A DNA stretch of 64,000 nt, from assembly GCA_014898415.1 (NCBI GenBank), contig RCTD01000027.1, positions 496,001 to 560,000 on the forward strand. The letters are read 5' to 3'. This DNA is from Stromatinia cepivora (lineage: Eukaryota > Ascomycota > Leotiomycetes > Helotiales > Sclerotiniaceae). A program made the position numbers and the translations under genes. Shown piece by piece: positions 50,423-60,972 of this stretch. The notes beneath the pieces were generated by a model. The model did no database searches. It had not been told where the DNA came from and worked only from the letters and a program-made list of their open reading frames with translations. Position 1 is the stretch's first letter. The number at the start of each line of letters is the position of its first letter.

Positions 50423-51239
50423 AGTCAACCACCCTAGTTTCCGGCCACCCCCTACTTTCCGGCCATCATTCACACCAAAAATCATCATTTTTTGCATTTT
50501 TAATTTTCTTATTTATGAATATAATTAAATGAAATTTTGATTAAAAGTTTATTATCTGAATTCAAATCAATTCTGAAAATTTCAGATTTTTCACAATTTT
50601 TTTCGTCAAGATATTAAAGGTTGAATTTTCGAATTTTGATTTGTATATGATTTACATACAAATTAAAAAAACATCAAAATCTTGAATAATTTTTCAGCAA
50701 AAATAATTAAAAATAAACTATAAATTTTAATAAAATCCTGAAATTATATTATATAAAATGAATCTAATTTCGAAAAATCTTTATTTATAAATAATGTTTT
50801 ATTACTAATTGAAAAATTATCTATATAAAATTTTGTATGAAATAAAATATAAATATCAATAAAAGATTATCTATAAATTATTATATATAATAATTCGATT
50901 CATTTTATAAAATATGATTCAAAGATTTCCAAAAAATTAATAGTTTATTTTTAATTATTTTTGTTGAAAAGTTATTCAAGATTTTGATGTTTTTTTAATT
51001 TGTATGTAAATCATATATAAATCAAAAATCAAAAATTCAATCTTTAATATTTCTATCAAAAAAAAACTTAAAATTATAAAATTTCAAGAATGATTCAATA
51101 TTTATATAAAGAGTCTATATTCAAAATTTGAATCAATTATGTTTATTATTTAAAAAGTTATTTATAGGTAAAAATCGTGGTTTTTGGTGTAAAATGGTGG
51201 CCGGAAAGTAGGGGTGGCCGGAAACTAGGGTGGTTGACT
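50423..51239. mobile_element. Fold-back MITE, 817 bp, TA target duplication
   Basis: Flanked by TA (50421-50422, 51240-51241). It begins AGTCAACCACCCTAGTTTCC and ends with the inverse. The TIRs extend about 85 bp, and beyond that most of the element is an imperfect inverted repeat (for example ACAAATTAAAAAAACATCAA on the left and TTGATGTTTTTTTAATTTGT, in near-inverse form, on the right), so it can fold into one long hairpin. There is no coding sequence. A decayed relative lies at 26511-27296. The TIRs keep their GC bases, so it is younger than the RIP of its host. Confidence 0.92.
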
Positions 51240-51241
51240 TA

Positions 51242-52790
51242 ATAAGATTCTATTTAGGGATCTCGAATAAAAGATCTCCGATTTTCTTTTGCAAACAATA
51301 ATAATATCTATCAAAAATTACAAGATTACAAAAGAATTTGCGAATATACTTATTAGAATAAATCAAAATAAAATTTCATTACGAAAACAAAGCCGATATT
51401 GCATTGAACGAAACATTTCTATAATTATTCGCAAACCAATAATTATTACGAACCCTTTACAACCCTCTCGAAATTCTAATAATTCCAATTTTGGAATCTT
51501 TACATTTCTGAAACCATTTCCACCCTGGAATATTCTTTCTGGATATATAGACTCCATTATGCTTAATAACTATTCGAACTTCAAATATTCATCACTTTCT
51601 TTTTCTCTTAGAACAATATATACATCGACACTTTATATCAACAACTTCAATAAGATCAAAACAATACAAAAAGAAACAGAAGAATTCGAAGAATATCGGA
51701 ATACCGAAAAAAACTTCAATCCAAAAGTTATAATTGAAATTATACAAAATATCTATTTAGAAAAAGAAAAACATTTAAACTCCGTTTCCATTCTAAGCAT
51801 TATACAGGATATGAGATTTCTTGATTTGATAAAACTTATGGAAAAAGAAGCACTCATTTTTCCCTATAATCTTTCAAAGAATGATTACATTTATCGATCA
51901 AAAGTATTCATTGATTCTAAAGCAAATAAATTCGTTTTCATCAATATTATACTCCTTATTTGTTTATTTCCTATATTTAAATCAAGAATTATACTATTTG
52001 AAACTTCAATTGAAGTCAAAGAATATAATGATATATAAAGCTATATCATTATTTATTTCATATTCCTTAATTTAATAATCAATAATTGTAAACAATCTTT
52101 TATCCCTTTCTTTATCATTGAATTAAAGAATTATAATATTATTTTAGATAAACTTTAATTATCAGAAACTCAAACGAAGTTTGATTGCTTCAATCAATAT
52201 CTCGAATAACCTAAAGAGAAACCCTATATTATCTTCTATTCAAATAATCTCTTCGTTATCTAATCATCCTTTTGCAAATAGAAAATCGATCGATTAACCC
52301 AACAAAATATTGATCAATGGAATGATCAATTCGAAGAATATTAGAATCGAAAAGATTTATAATTGAACAAATCAATCGTAACTAATAATATATAACAAGA
52401 ACCTTTAAATACAAATATAATACAGACTCTTATTGAAAAAGAAAAAGCCCTGATTCCCTTCAAGTTCAATCTATCTCCTTCCCAATCAATTATATTATCA
52501 TTATAGATCTACGAATGCTTTCTCTATATATTACCCGAAATCCTCGATTTATATATATTCAAACCCAATAAGTTCCAATTAGAATATAAGAAAGACAAAC
52601 AAATTGAACTCTTTACTATTACTTTGAAAGAATTCAATAATATAATAAACTCCCAATAAAACAAACGATATATAAAAGAGAAAGTATTGGCTATCTTGAT
52701 CGAATTCAAGAATACAAAAGTTCGAAAGAAACTCGATCAAATATTAACCGAAATCGATTTAGAACCTGAAATACTATTTGAATATCGATA
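51242..52790 (+). pseudogene. Gypsy-2 gag C-terminus and aspartic protease
   Basis: Contains the longest open frame of the element (51289-52038, 249 codons). Around 51380-51440 Cys and Arg residues (SRYCIERN) may be the remains of a zinc knuckle. The protease active site is FIDSKANKFVF at about 51907, with Asp at 51913 and the usual following Gly changed to Lys. It runs on with TAA-type stops to the pre-RT linker (LFEYR near 52770). Identification of the protease rests on the DS-A----F pattern and on its position ahead of RT. Confidence 0.65.
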
Positions 52791-54110
52791 ATATCATCGA
52801 GCTTTTTCCAAATGTGAATCAAATATTTTGTTTTCTAATCGATCTTATAATTATAAAATCATATTGAAAGATAAAAGAGAAAAAGTTTTATATTATAATC
52901 CGCTTTATAAGATATCCCTGGAATAACTGAAAGTTATTAAAGAGTATATTATGGATAATCTTAATAAAGGTTTCATTGAATTTAATCAAATCCTTTATAC
53001 TATATTTGTTCTATTTGTCAAGAAATCCAATAATAGTTTGAGGTTTTATATAGACTTCAGATTATTGAATTCCTTGATGTGTAAAGATTGGTATCTCCTT
53101 CCTTTGATCGACAAAACGCTTTCTTAGTTTTCCGGTATCAAGGTTTTTATCAAATTTGATATTCGTTAAGTTTTTTATTGTATAAGAATGGATTCTATTT
53201 CGGAAGAGTATACTATCTTTCGAATTTGATATAGATTATATAAATGTAAGATTATATTATTCGGATTAACGAATAATCCTGTAATCTATTAGTATTATAT
53301 AAATGATATTCTATTTGATTATGTAGATATCTTCTGTATAATATACCTCGACGATATTCTAATCTACCCCGAAAAAGAAGAAGAGTATTAGATTTATATT
53401 AAACTAATTCTCGAACAATTAGAAACCATTGATTTATAAGCAAATCTCAAAAAATGCGAATTCAACATTATATATACCAAATATTTAAGCTTTATTATCT
53501 TTATTAAAAAAGTAAAAATGAATCCTGAAAAGATTGAAATAATTGAGAATTGGACTTTTCCGACAACAATAAAAGGGATCCAATCATTCTTCGGTTTTTG
53601 CAATTTTTATCAACGATTCATTAAGGATTATAGTATAATAATGAAACCTCTCAACAAACTCATTAAAGCAAACATTAAGTTCGTATTCGATAAAGTATAC
53701 CAAAACGCATTCAATATTTTGAAGAAAAAACTCATCTCCACTCCGTTCCTGCAATACTATAATCATCGACTCCCTTGTATACTTGAAACAGACACATCCG
53801 ATGAAATAATTGTTAATATATTATTATAACAATATAGCGAAAATTAGTTACTCGTAGCTTATTTCTCCAAAACCATGATTGCTATTGAATTGAACTACGA
53901 AATTCACGACAAGGAAATACTGTCAATCATTCGATCTCTCAATCATTGGAAAACGGAACTCATCAGTTCATTATATAAAATCAAGATTTACACCGACTAT
54001 AAGGCCCTCGAATATTTTATAACTACTAAGATTCTCAACGCCCGACAAACTCGCTGGGCAGAAGTACTAACCGATTATAACTTCATCATTATATATCGCT
54101 CACCGACGAG
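52791..54110 (+). pseudogene. Gypsy-2 reverse transcriptase and RNase H
   Basis: RT blocks in order: RFYIDFRLLNS (about 53040), IKFDIR (53150), ILFGLTNNP (53250), [17 protein letters not shown] (catalytic DD at 53350-53355), LKKCEF (53445), and thumb text NPEKIEIIENWTFPTTIKGI (53521). RNase H: CILETDTSDEIIV (53770), VAYFSKTM, YEIHDKEILSIIRSLNHWK (53900), KIYTDYKALEYF (53985), RQTRWAEVL (54043). The frame is single, with TAA/TAG/TGA stops. The catalytic Asp residues of both domains remain. The RNase H end is joined to the linker by a deletion that changes frame. Confidence 0.88.
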
Positions 54111-55770
54111 TTGGACCTCCAGAACCATACCAAGAAGAAGAATCGCCTCCAGCAGCTTATTAAAGATAACCAAATTGATACCGAAATCATAAGAGAAGCT
54201 TTACGAAGGCATCATCCAAACGAAACAACGATTATTAGTATCGATTTGAGTGAAATCGCTCTTCGATTCGATCTAATTAACTATATTATCAAAGCAAATA
54301 AAACTATAGATAGTTTACTAACATTTAGAATACAAACTATTCAAGATTACAAGCATATATTATTCCAAAATGACCTCTTGCTCTATAATAACTATCTAGT
54401 AATGTTCGACATCGACAACCTTCGAACTTATCTGATTCGTGAAACCTATAATTCCATTTCCATTGCTTATCCTAGTATAAGCAAAACCTATTTCTTATTA
54501 TCTTAACAATACTATTAATCTAGAATACACAATACCGTAACCAGATATATACACAATTATCACACCTACAAACACAGTTCCGTTCCATACAATCGTATCC
54601 CTGGTTTATTGCATCCATTTCCGATTTCTAATTAAGTATAGCAATATATCATTATAGATTATTACAATTTTAATAAAAATAAATACAGATATAATAATAT
54701 TTTAGTTATTATTGATCGATTAACGAAGCAAACTATCTCTATATTTTATCATAAATTAATCGATACTTGAACTCAAGTATAATTATATCTCTATCATATA
54801 TATCGATATTATGAACCCCTTGATACTATAATATCAAATCACGGCCCCCAATTTATATTATAATTCTGGAAGGAATTCAGCCAAATCCTAAGGACTGATC
54901 TCAAACTATCCATTGTTCACTATCCTCAAACCGATGGTCAAATTAAGATCTATAATCAATGCCTTCAACAATAGTTAAAACTATTTGTTAATTATTACCA
55001 AGACGATTGATTAAAATTCCTATCCATAATGGATTACGCGCAATTTATTCTTCCATACAACTCTTTAAGAGGGCTTACACTCTACGAAACCCTATACAGG
55101 CATACACCGAAATATATATGGGAATGAAAGGAAGACGCTAATAAGCTAACAGACAATATAAATATGCGTAATATCTATATATATATAGAACATAATAGAT
55201 TAACTTTTGTGTAAGCGAAAGAAGGCTTATTGCATGCCCAAACCAAAATATCGAAATCCACGAATATTCATCGATATAAGATCGATTTCGATATCGGAGA
55301 TTATATATAACTCAATATAAAGAGTTACCCTACCCAGAAACCATCCAAAAAACTGGACTTCCCGATTCAAGGAAAATTCAAGATTATTGATCGATCTAAG
55401 AACTCTTTCAAACTCGAATTCCCGATTACAATGAAGATTCATCCTGTTTTCTCTTCAAATCGATTATGCAAAGTATATAACAATCTTTTTCTTGATCAAA
55501 TATTCGAACTATCTTCGTTTATTAATATAATTGGTGATTTGGAATAGGAAGTAGAGAAGGTTCTAATAGTAAAGAAAGTACGAAAAACCTTATTATACAG
55601 AGTTTCGTAGTTTAATAGCGATACTGATCTCATTTGGTATCCTGCTTCTGACTTTAAAACATCATTGCACCTTTTACATGATTTCCATTTGGCCAATTCA
55701 ACATTGCCTGATCCTTCCAATCGATTATTTGATTGGATAAGATTTTATAAAAGCAGAGAGGATAATTATA
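54111..55770 (+). pseudogene. Gypsy-2 integrase and chromodomain
   Basis: Frame shifted relative to RT. The linker MDLQNHTKKKNRLQQLIKD is followed by a His/Cys zinc region (about 54530-54600) and the core. The first catalytic Asp is in IIDRLTK (54714). The second position is Asn (SNHGPQF, 54837) and the catalytic Glu is Lys (TDGQIKIYNQ, 54945), both explained by G-to-A. After the C-terminal domain (FPITMKIHPVFSSNRL) comes a chromodomain-like part, EVEKVLIVKKVRKTLLYRVS, WYPASDFKTSLHLLHDFH (55530-55700), which places it among chromoviruses. It cannot integrate as it stands. Confidence 0.85.
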
Positions 55771-56520
55771 ATCATATAGATGACGATTCATTTATAAAAC
55801 CAAGGGAAAGAAAAGTGTTTTTCAATTTAGCAGATTAGATGTTATGATTTTACGATGGTATGTGCGCATACGATCGCGAAAGGGTCATAAACCCATACAA
55901 ATTCGAAGGAATTTAATCGTATACGCATATGGCCCGAGTTCCATACAACAGACGAGCTGCCACCACCAAGAAATACGAAGGCAATATATTTAAAGAAAAA
56001 CGCATGCCTATGATCATTTCAAAAATCATGTAAAAGGGAAGCTTGAACATAGTAAGAACGAAATGTGACGTCACCCCTGTCGATTTCGTTCAATTTGGTT
56101 GATTTGGTCAATTAATTGGTCAATTTGGTCGATTAACTTGGTCGATTTCGGAATTGACCATATTAACCACCCATCATCACTATACCATAATTCAACCCCC
56201 TCCCCTTTTTTATTGAAACTTTTTCCTTCCAGAGGTTCCCCAGATTAAGGAGAATGCGAATCAATATTAATTTAACCAATTGATGAACGATTTGGTCAAT
56301 TTGGTCAATTCATTCGTCATTTTGGTCAATTTGGTCAATTATTTTGGTCAATTTGGTCAATTTGGTCAATTTCCAGTAAATTGACCAAATCAACCAGAAT
56401 GATCAATCTAATTGATTTGGGGCTCATGAACCTTCACAAAACCTGATTTCCGATGAAATAGCAATGAAACAGAGGAGTAAAACGCTCGAGGGCGAGCTTT
56501 TCCAAAGGGGGGGGGGGTAG
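55771..56520 (+). repeat. Gypsy-2 3' region with TTGGTCAAT array and poly-purine tract
   Basis: After the pol stop comes about 300 bp of ordinary composition. Then 56093-56400 has more than 15 copies of TTGGTCAAT-like 9-mers, partly in inverted orientation (AATTGACCAAATCAACC). The tract AAAGGGGGGGGGGGGTAG ends at 56520 and is the plus-strand priming site. A similar array at 12925-13165 lies in copy A. Confidence 0.75.
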
Positions 56521-56802
56521 TATTACGAATCGTGAACCACAGAAGGCTAATCACGTGATACCTCTTATCTCCCATGTCAATTAATGAGCTGATCGTCCAT
56601 ACACATGCATTACGAATCATACGATTTAGTATAGTAAAATGGTGACCCTAATAACGCATGCGCACAGCCCCACAGCTTACGAATGGGTATTTGTGTATAT
56701 ATATCTAATCGCTCCTTACGAGCCATAATTCTTCAGTTGTAGATTCTAAGGAACATAATTGACCCTGTTTATTCAGCTCTACTACGGCTCTTGTGCGTCA
56801 CA
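56521..56802 (+). repeat. 3' LTR of Gypsy-2 (282 bp)
   Basis: Follows the poly-purine tract (AAAGGGGGGGGGGGGTAG). Starts TATTACGAATCGTGAACC (RIP change from TGTCACG) and ends GTGCGTCACA. Confidence 0.95.
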
Positions 56803-57600
56803 CGACCAAGATAAAGACATACAAGATCTACTTACATCTAAAAAGAAATTAAAACAAAAACTTCGAGATTTACCCAATCAAAAAGAGAATACCCGAATTA
56901 AGCTTACTATTATTCGATATAACATTGAAAAGCGAAAGATTTATATAAGGAAATATGGTTTGAGGAAAGTCAGAGAGAATCATTTCGAGAACTTATCGAA
57001 ACCATCTTAATCCAATGAAAAGTCTGAATCTGAAATTCCGATTCCGTCCATTGTTCGATCCAAACTTTCCAACATTTTATACTTTAAAGTATTTGATAAC
57101 AAAACTATTTTGCTAACAATTGAAGGATTGATTATATATTATATTATTACAAATACTCCGCATAATAATTTACAAAAGAAGGAATGGATTATTTGTAGAA
57201 AAGGAGCAGAGAATGACTGCGTGTTTTAACGACTTGAAAGGATATAATTGTGAGGAGATCCATAACGCCCTTCTATGTAGAACTTAAGCGGCTATTCAGG
57301 TAGACTGATTGGTTGGTTGGTTGGATTGGCGTCTACACTGGGTTTGGGGTTATCTGAGGCAGCTGGGAGCTTTGTAGGCTTTTAACAGGTAGTAAATAAT
57401 GGGATGTTAGCTGGTTAGGCTGTAGCTAATACAAAATTGAAGAGATCGAGGCAAGCTCAATCTTTTGATTTTTGAATAGGGGAAGTGAAAACTAATCTTA
57501 GGGAATAAAACCCGCCTTATAACATTACTGCATAAAATAAGGAAAATAATGAAATATGAAAAATGAAATATTATGTGAATCGGATTCCGAAGGGTTTATT
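56803..57600 (+). other. Region with an unidentified coding fragment
   Basis: 56815-57010 reads DKDIQDLLTSKKKLKQKLRD, then RKYGLRKVRENHFEN before a stop: a charged, helical text of about 65 residues that resembles a real protein end. It recalls the helical C-terminal region of large fungal DUF3435-type recombinases, but too little is left to say. The Gypsy-2 LTR seems to have inserted in or next to it. Nothing recognisable lies in 57010-57600; GGTTGGTTGG at 57308-57325. Confidence 0.4.
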
Positions 57601-57696
57601 CTTCCATTCTGACTTCCATTCTGACTTCCATTCCGACTTCCATTGCGACTTCCATTGCGACTTCCATTGCGACTTCCATTCCGGCTTCCATTCCTT
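57601..57696. repeat. 12-bp minisatellite, 8 units, then a CTT-rich tract
   Basis: Units of CTTCCATTCTGA/CTTCCATTGCGA, eight in a row with C/T and G/C variation at three positions. A pyrimidine CTTCTT tract follows to 57770. Read on the minus strand the unit equals four codons. Confidence 0.95.
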
Positions 57697-57781
57697 CCCC
57701 TTCTAACTCTTCTTCTCCTTCTTCTTCTTCTTCTCTTCCTTCCTCTTCTTCTTCTTCCTCTTCTTGTATTCTAGTGAGATG

Positions 57782-59250
57782 CTACGATCTAGTGGCTATT
57801 TTCGTTGCCTTTATGAATTCGAGGGTTTTAATGATTCCTGTTTTGGTGTGAAGCAGGTATTTCATAGTTAATCGAGAGGTAGGATTGTCTTTTTGGAGTA
57901 GTTTTCTTGTTGATTTGTATAAGGGGTAGCTGAACAGGAGATGATCAGGTGATTCTTTCTTTCCACACCTATAAATATCATTTGATGAAATTCCGAATCA
58001 TTTTAGGTAGGATTTGAAATATCCATGACCGATTTTGAGCTGAAACAGAGCACTAATATGGTTCCTTTTGGTATTCTCTGGGATTCCGATCTTTGAGCTG
58101 ATCTTCCAACGGTATGAATTTGATGAATTGAGAAGGGTCTTCCAATCCTCTGTTTTCGCTTTTTTGATATCCATTCCTAAGGAAGCGAAACTGGTTTCAT
58201 TTGATGATGACCTTAATTTTGTAGCTTCTTTTGCAAGGGCATCAGCTAATTCGTTTCCTTTCACTGAAGTATGCCCTGGAACCCAATTGAGGGAGGTATC
58301 GGCTCCCTTTTGTATAATGTTACGACGGGCTACACAACCACCATCACATGACCAAGACACGTGATCACACGTGATCATGGAAGCATGAAGGTCTATATAA
58401 TCAAAATGGATTTCCTTTGTATAGAGCTTCGTGCTCAAGATCAATCATTTAGTATACTCTACTATTAGTTACGAATAGCATATCGTTATTGTCATTACTT
58501 AAGTCCCTGCTTGACGCCTAGTTATAAACCTACTTCGAGAGCCTAGAGCACTTCCACGTGATCTAGACGGCTACCCTCGTAACATATAAGAGATTCTGCA
58601 GCTTTGATTGCTCTGATCTGGTAAGATTGACCAGGGGCATCGGATGGTATTTTCAATCGATAGAGCTCGGCTTGATTGTCTGAATAGACTTTGAATTTGT
58701 CACCTGGTTGAGCAATGGAGTTTGTTTCTTTATGGGTAATTTGGTCATTGGCTGAAATAGCAACAATTCCGATGCCTACCCCTATCTCTTCCAAGGTTGA
58801 AGAAGCATCTATATATATTGTTATGATATTTTTGCTTCTATGTTTGAAGATTAGGTTGTGGATAATTGCTGTATCTTTCTTAGACAATTTGTTGATATTG
58901 ACTTTGTAAAGAATATCTCTTTTCTAAGGGGGGAAATGGAAATGATCGATCTTCTCTAAGGTGAATAGATCGAAATCTTCCTCGATTGAGTTTATGATCT
59001 TTTCGAACCGAATAGATTTCGGCAATTTTCTTTGAGGGGTTGCTATTTTATTCTGTTCTGCATTTTCGATAGCTAATTTGCGTATAATTGAATTTACCGG
59101 ATGGGAAGGCGAGATATTCAATAATCTATAAGCATATCATCTGATTCCAGCGCTCAACCTTACTTCCGGAGGGCATATTGCAGCTTCCACCTCCATTGGC
59201 TTAATTGGTGATGTTTTGAAGACATCAAGGATCTTCCGAAGAGCAAGGTT
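57782..59250 (-). pseudogene. 5'-truncated Tad1-like LINE: RT tail, RNase H and zinc knuckle, split by a solo LTR
   Basis: Minus-strand text starts at 59250 with the C-terminal RT region (LALRKILDVFKTSPIKPMEV, then HPVNSIIRKLA). A TAG where Trp is likely follows at about 58928. RNase H comes next: TIYIDASST (catalytic Asp), AESL, then after the LTR at 58318-58584 LNWVPGHTSVKGNELADALA. It ends with a Cys/His knuckle-like part (IYRCGKKESPDHLLFSYPLY, Cys to Tyr) and a stop at 57782-57784. Removing the LTR and one TATAA rejoins the two parts in the same frame. Only a few RIP-type changes are present, so it is a relatively young, dead fragment. Confidence 0.85.
58318..58584 (+). mobile_element. 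Solo LTR (267 bp) inserted in the LINE RNase H
   Basis: Begins TGTTACGACGGGC and ends CTCGTAACA, flanked by perfect 5-bp duplications TATAA (58313-58317, 58585-58589). It contains two CACGTGATCA words and TCTATATAATC. It is not related to the other LTRs in the window. The orientation is inferred from the TATA-like site. Confidence 0.92.
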
Positions 59251-60972
59251 TTGACAGAAATAATATTATATTTGTAAATCTATGAGTCTTTTACAGTGTA
59301 TCCAATGAGATTACAAATATAAGTAAGAGTAACCAATTCTTATTATGCTTTTCTAGATACTAGATATCAATCTCAGTATCCTTTGAGAAGGTTGCCTTCA
59401 GGCAAAAACAATCTTTCTATACCCATTATCCTATTTGCTCCCTCAGCCTACCCGGTATCTCCATTGTTAGCTGCCTTATACCCTATTGTAGACCGATATG
59501 CGCATCCGTCCTTTCGAATTGTATAAACAGTATTATTGTCACCGATATTATATATTACGTTTTGCGGCTTATATATTGTTTCGTGTTATCTTACTGGATC
59601 TTTTCTGTACAACAAAGTCGATCGTATCTTGCAAGCTTTGCTATATCTTAATCCCTATTCAAGCAGCTTAAAATACAGCGTTTCCAGTTCACTAACCAAA
59701 GCGCAGTTTGCAAAATCCATTCCCCTAATGTATAATTTGTAATCGACAATACAAAGGGTTGGGAACACGTTGTATATACATATCGTAAGATGACCTTTAT
59801 CAGAGCTCATCCGCTATTGTGATGTCTGCCGAATGCTTCCCACAAGAGTGAAACTTGCTAAAAACGTCCCCTTCGTTCGAGAGTTCCTCCGCCGCTGTGA
59901 TACCGCTCTTGTACATTCGCAAAGCAAAATGCCAAAAGCGTCCCTCCATCCCTAATCCATTTATACTTCCGCCAGCCTCAATAAAACTCTATTACAATCT
60001 TTGTACATTCTCGATTACTCCCCTTAACCATCTGTAAACTTCCAATCCAGTATACCTGCAGATTGTACACATTGTTGGATCATGAAAACTCTGCACACTA
60101 GCACCCCAAAAGTGCCCTATCAATCGCCAGCACAACGCTTTCCTTCTCAGACTTTGCTCCCACACAGATTCGTAAAGACAATCCGCTTTGAAATGCTCCT
60201 TAAAGAAATTCTCAGGCTCTACATCCCACCGCAGATTCGTAAAGGTGGTTCCGCTTCGAATTCCGTCGTTGTTTCGTTGATTGTCGAATAGGTTTTATTT
60301 CTGTTCGATTGATAAATCCTCTGTTCCGGGTCAAATTCACGATATTTTCGCACTCAGTACCGCTCCTTTTTAAAGCACAATCTTTGCTCAGCTCCAATCT
60401 GATTCAATCTTGGCTCTGTAAATAAATTACAGGTTCGTGGGATGCACTACATACAAATATTGAATCATCGCATCCCGCTTTCGGACGGAATACTATCACA
60501 GATAGACAATCAGAAATATAAAACAATAAAGAGAAGTATAATGATTTTGGGCTACAAATATATAACTTATATAAAAAACAAAGATATATTGATCTATCTT
60601 TTTCCTAATCGATAAATGGAATTATATATAATTAAAAAGGAACGATTGGGAATTCAGCTCCGAAGAATACAAATATCAATGCGATAGAGAAATATACCCT
60701 TGTCAAGGGCAATAATTCGATCCAATTATATAGGCTTTCATCGTCTAATTTAGACGTTCTGTTTGACTGGCTAGCAGTTTTCCAGGCTAACAATCCCGAA
60801 GTAATCCCGATCGCTTGTTCAACCGCTGATGGCTAGGCGCACAGACCAAATGAATACGACAACTTATCTCTTCCATCTCTTCATCTCAAAAACACTTACC
60901 CGCTATACGCGACGATTTTCAAGAATACACGACTTTCATATCTCTCTTCCATCTCAAGAACATACGTTCGCT
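59251..60972. other. Intergenic region upstream of the kinase gene
   Basis: No gene recognised. The 60-70-codon frames on both strands have no family resemblance. Two imperfect copies of CAGATTCGTAAAG lie about 60 bp apart (60169 and 60230). An AT-rich belt at 60500-60640 precedes the kinase and may hold its promoter, but there is no clear TATA or CAAT arrangement I would commit to. Confidence 0.5.

Larger units (their letters stand above)
48967..56802 (+). mobile_element. Gypsy-2: full-length chromodomain Ty3/Gypsy retrotransposon, RIP-inactivated
   Basis: Two 282-bp LTRs in direct orientation enclose gag, protease, RT, RNase H, integrase and chromodomain in Gypsy order, with a G12 poly-purine tract right before the 3' LTR. 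gag to RNase H share one frame; the integrase is in another because of a short deletion near 54090-54110. Stops are RIP-type. An 817-bp MITE lies in gag. The flanking 5-mers (CCTTT and CGACC) do not match, so the outer ends may come from recombination between elements. Solo LTRs of the family occur at 44546 and 63596. Confidence 0.92.

Noticed and set aside
60169..60245. Direct repeat CAGATTCGTAAAG as a regulatory site pair
   Set aside because: Only two imperfect copies and no known binding motif; too weak to list as a feature.
59536..60397. Short frames upstream of the kinase as an additional gene
   Set aside because: No recognisable domain or intron signals, and frames on both strands are of similar quality.
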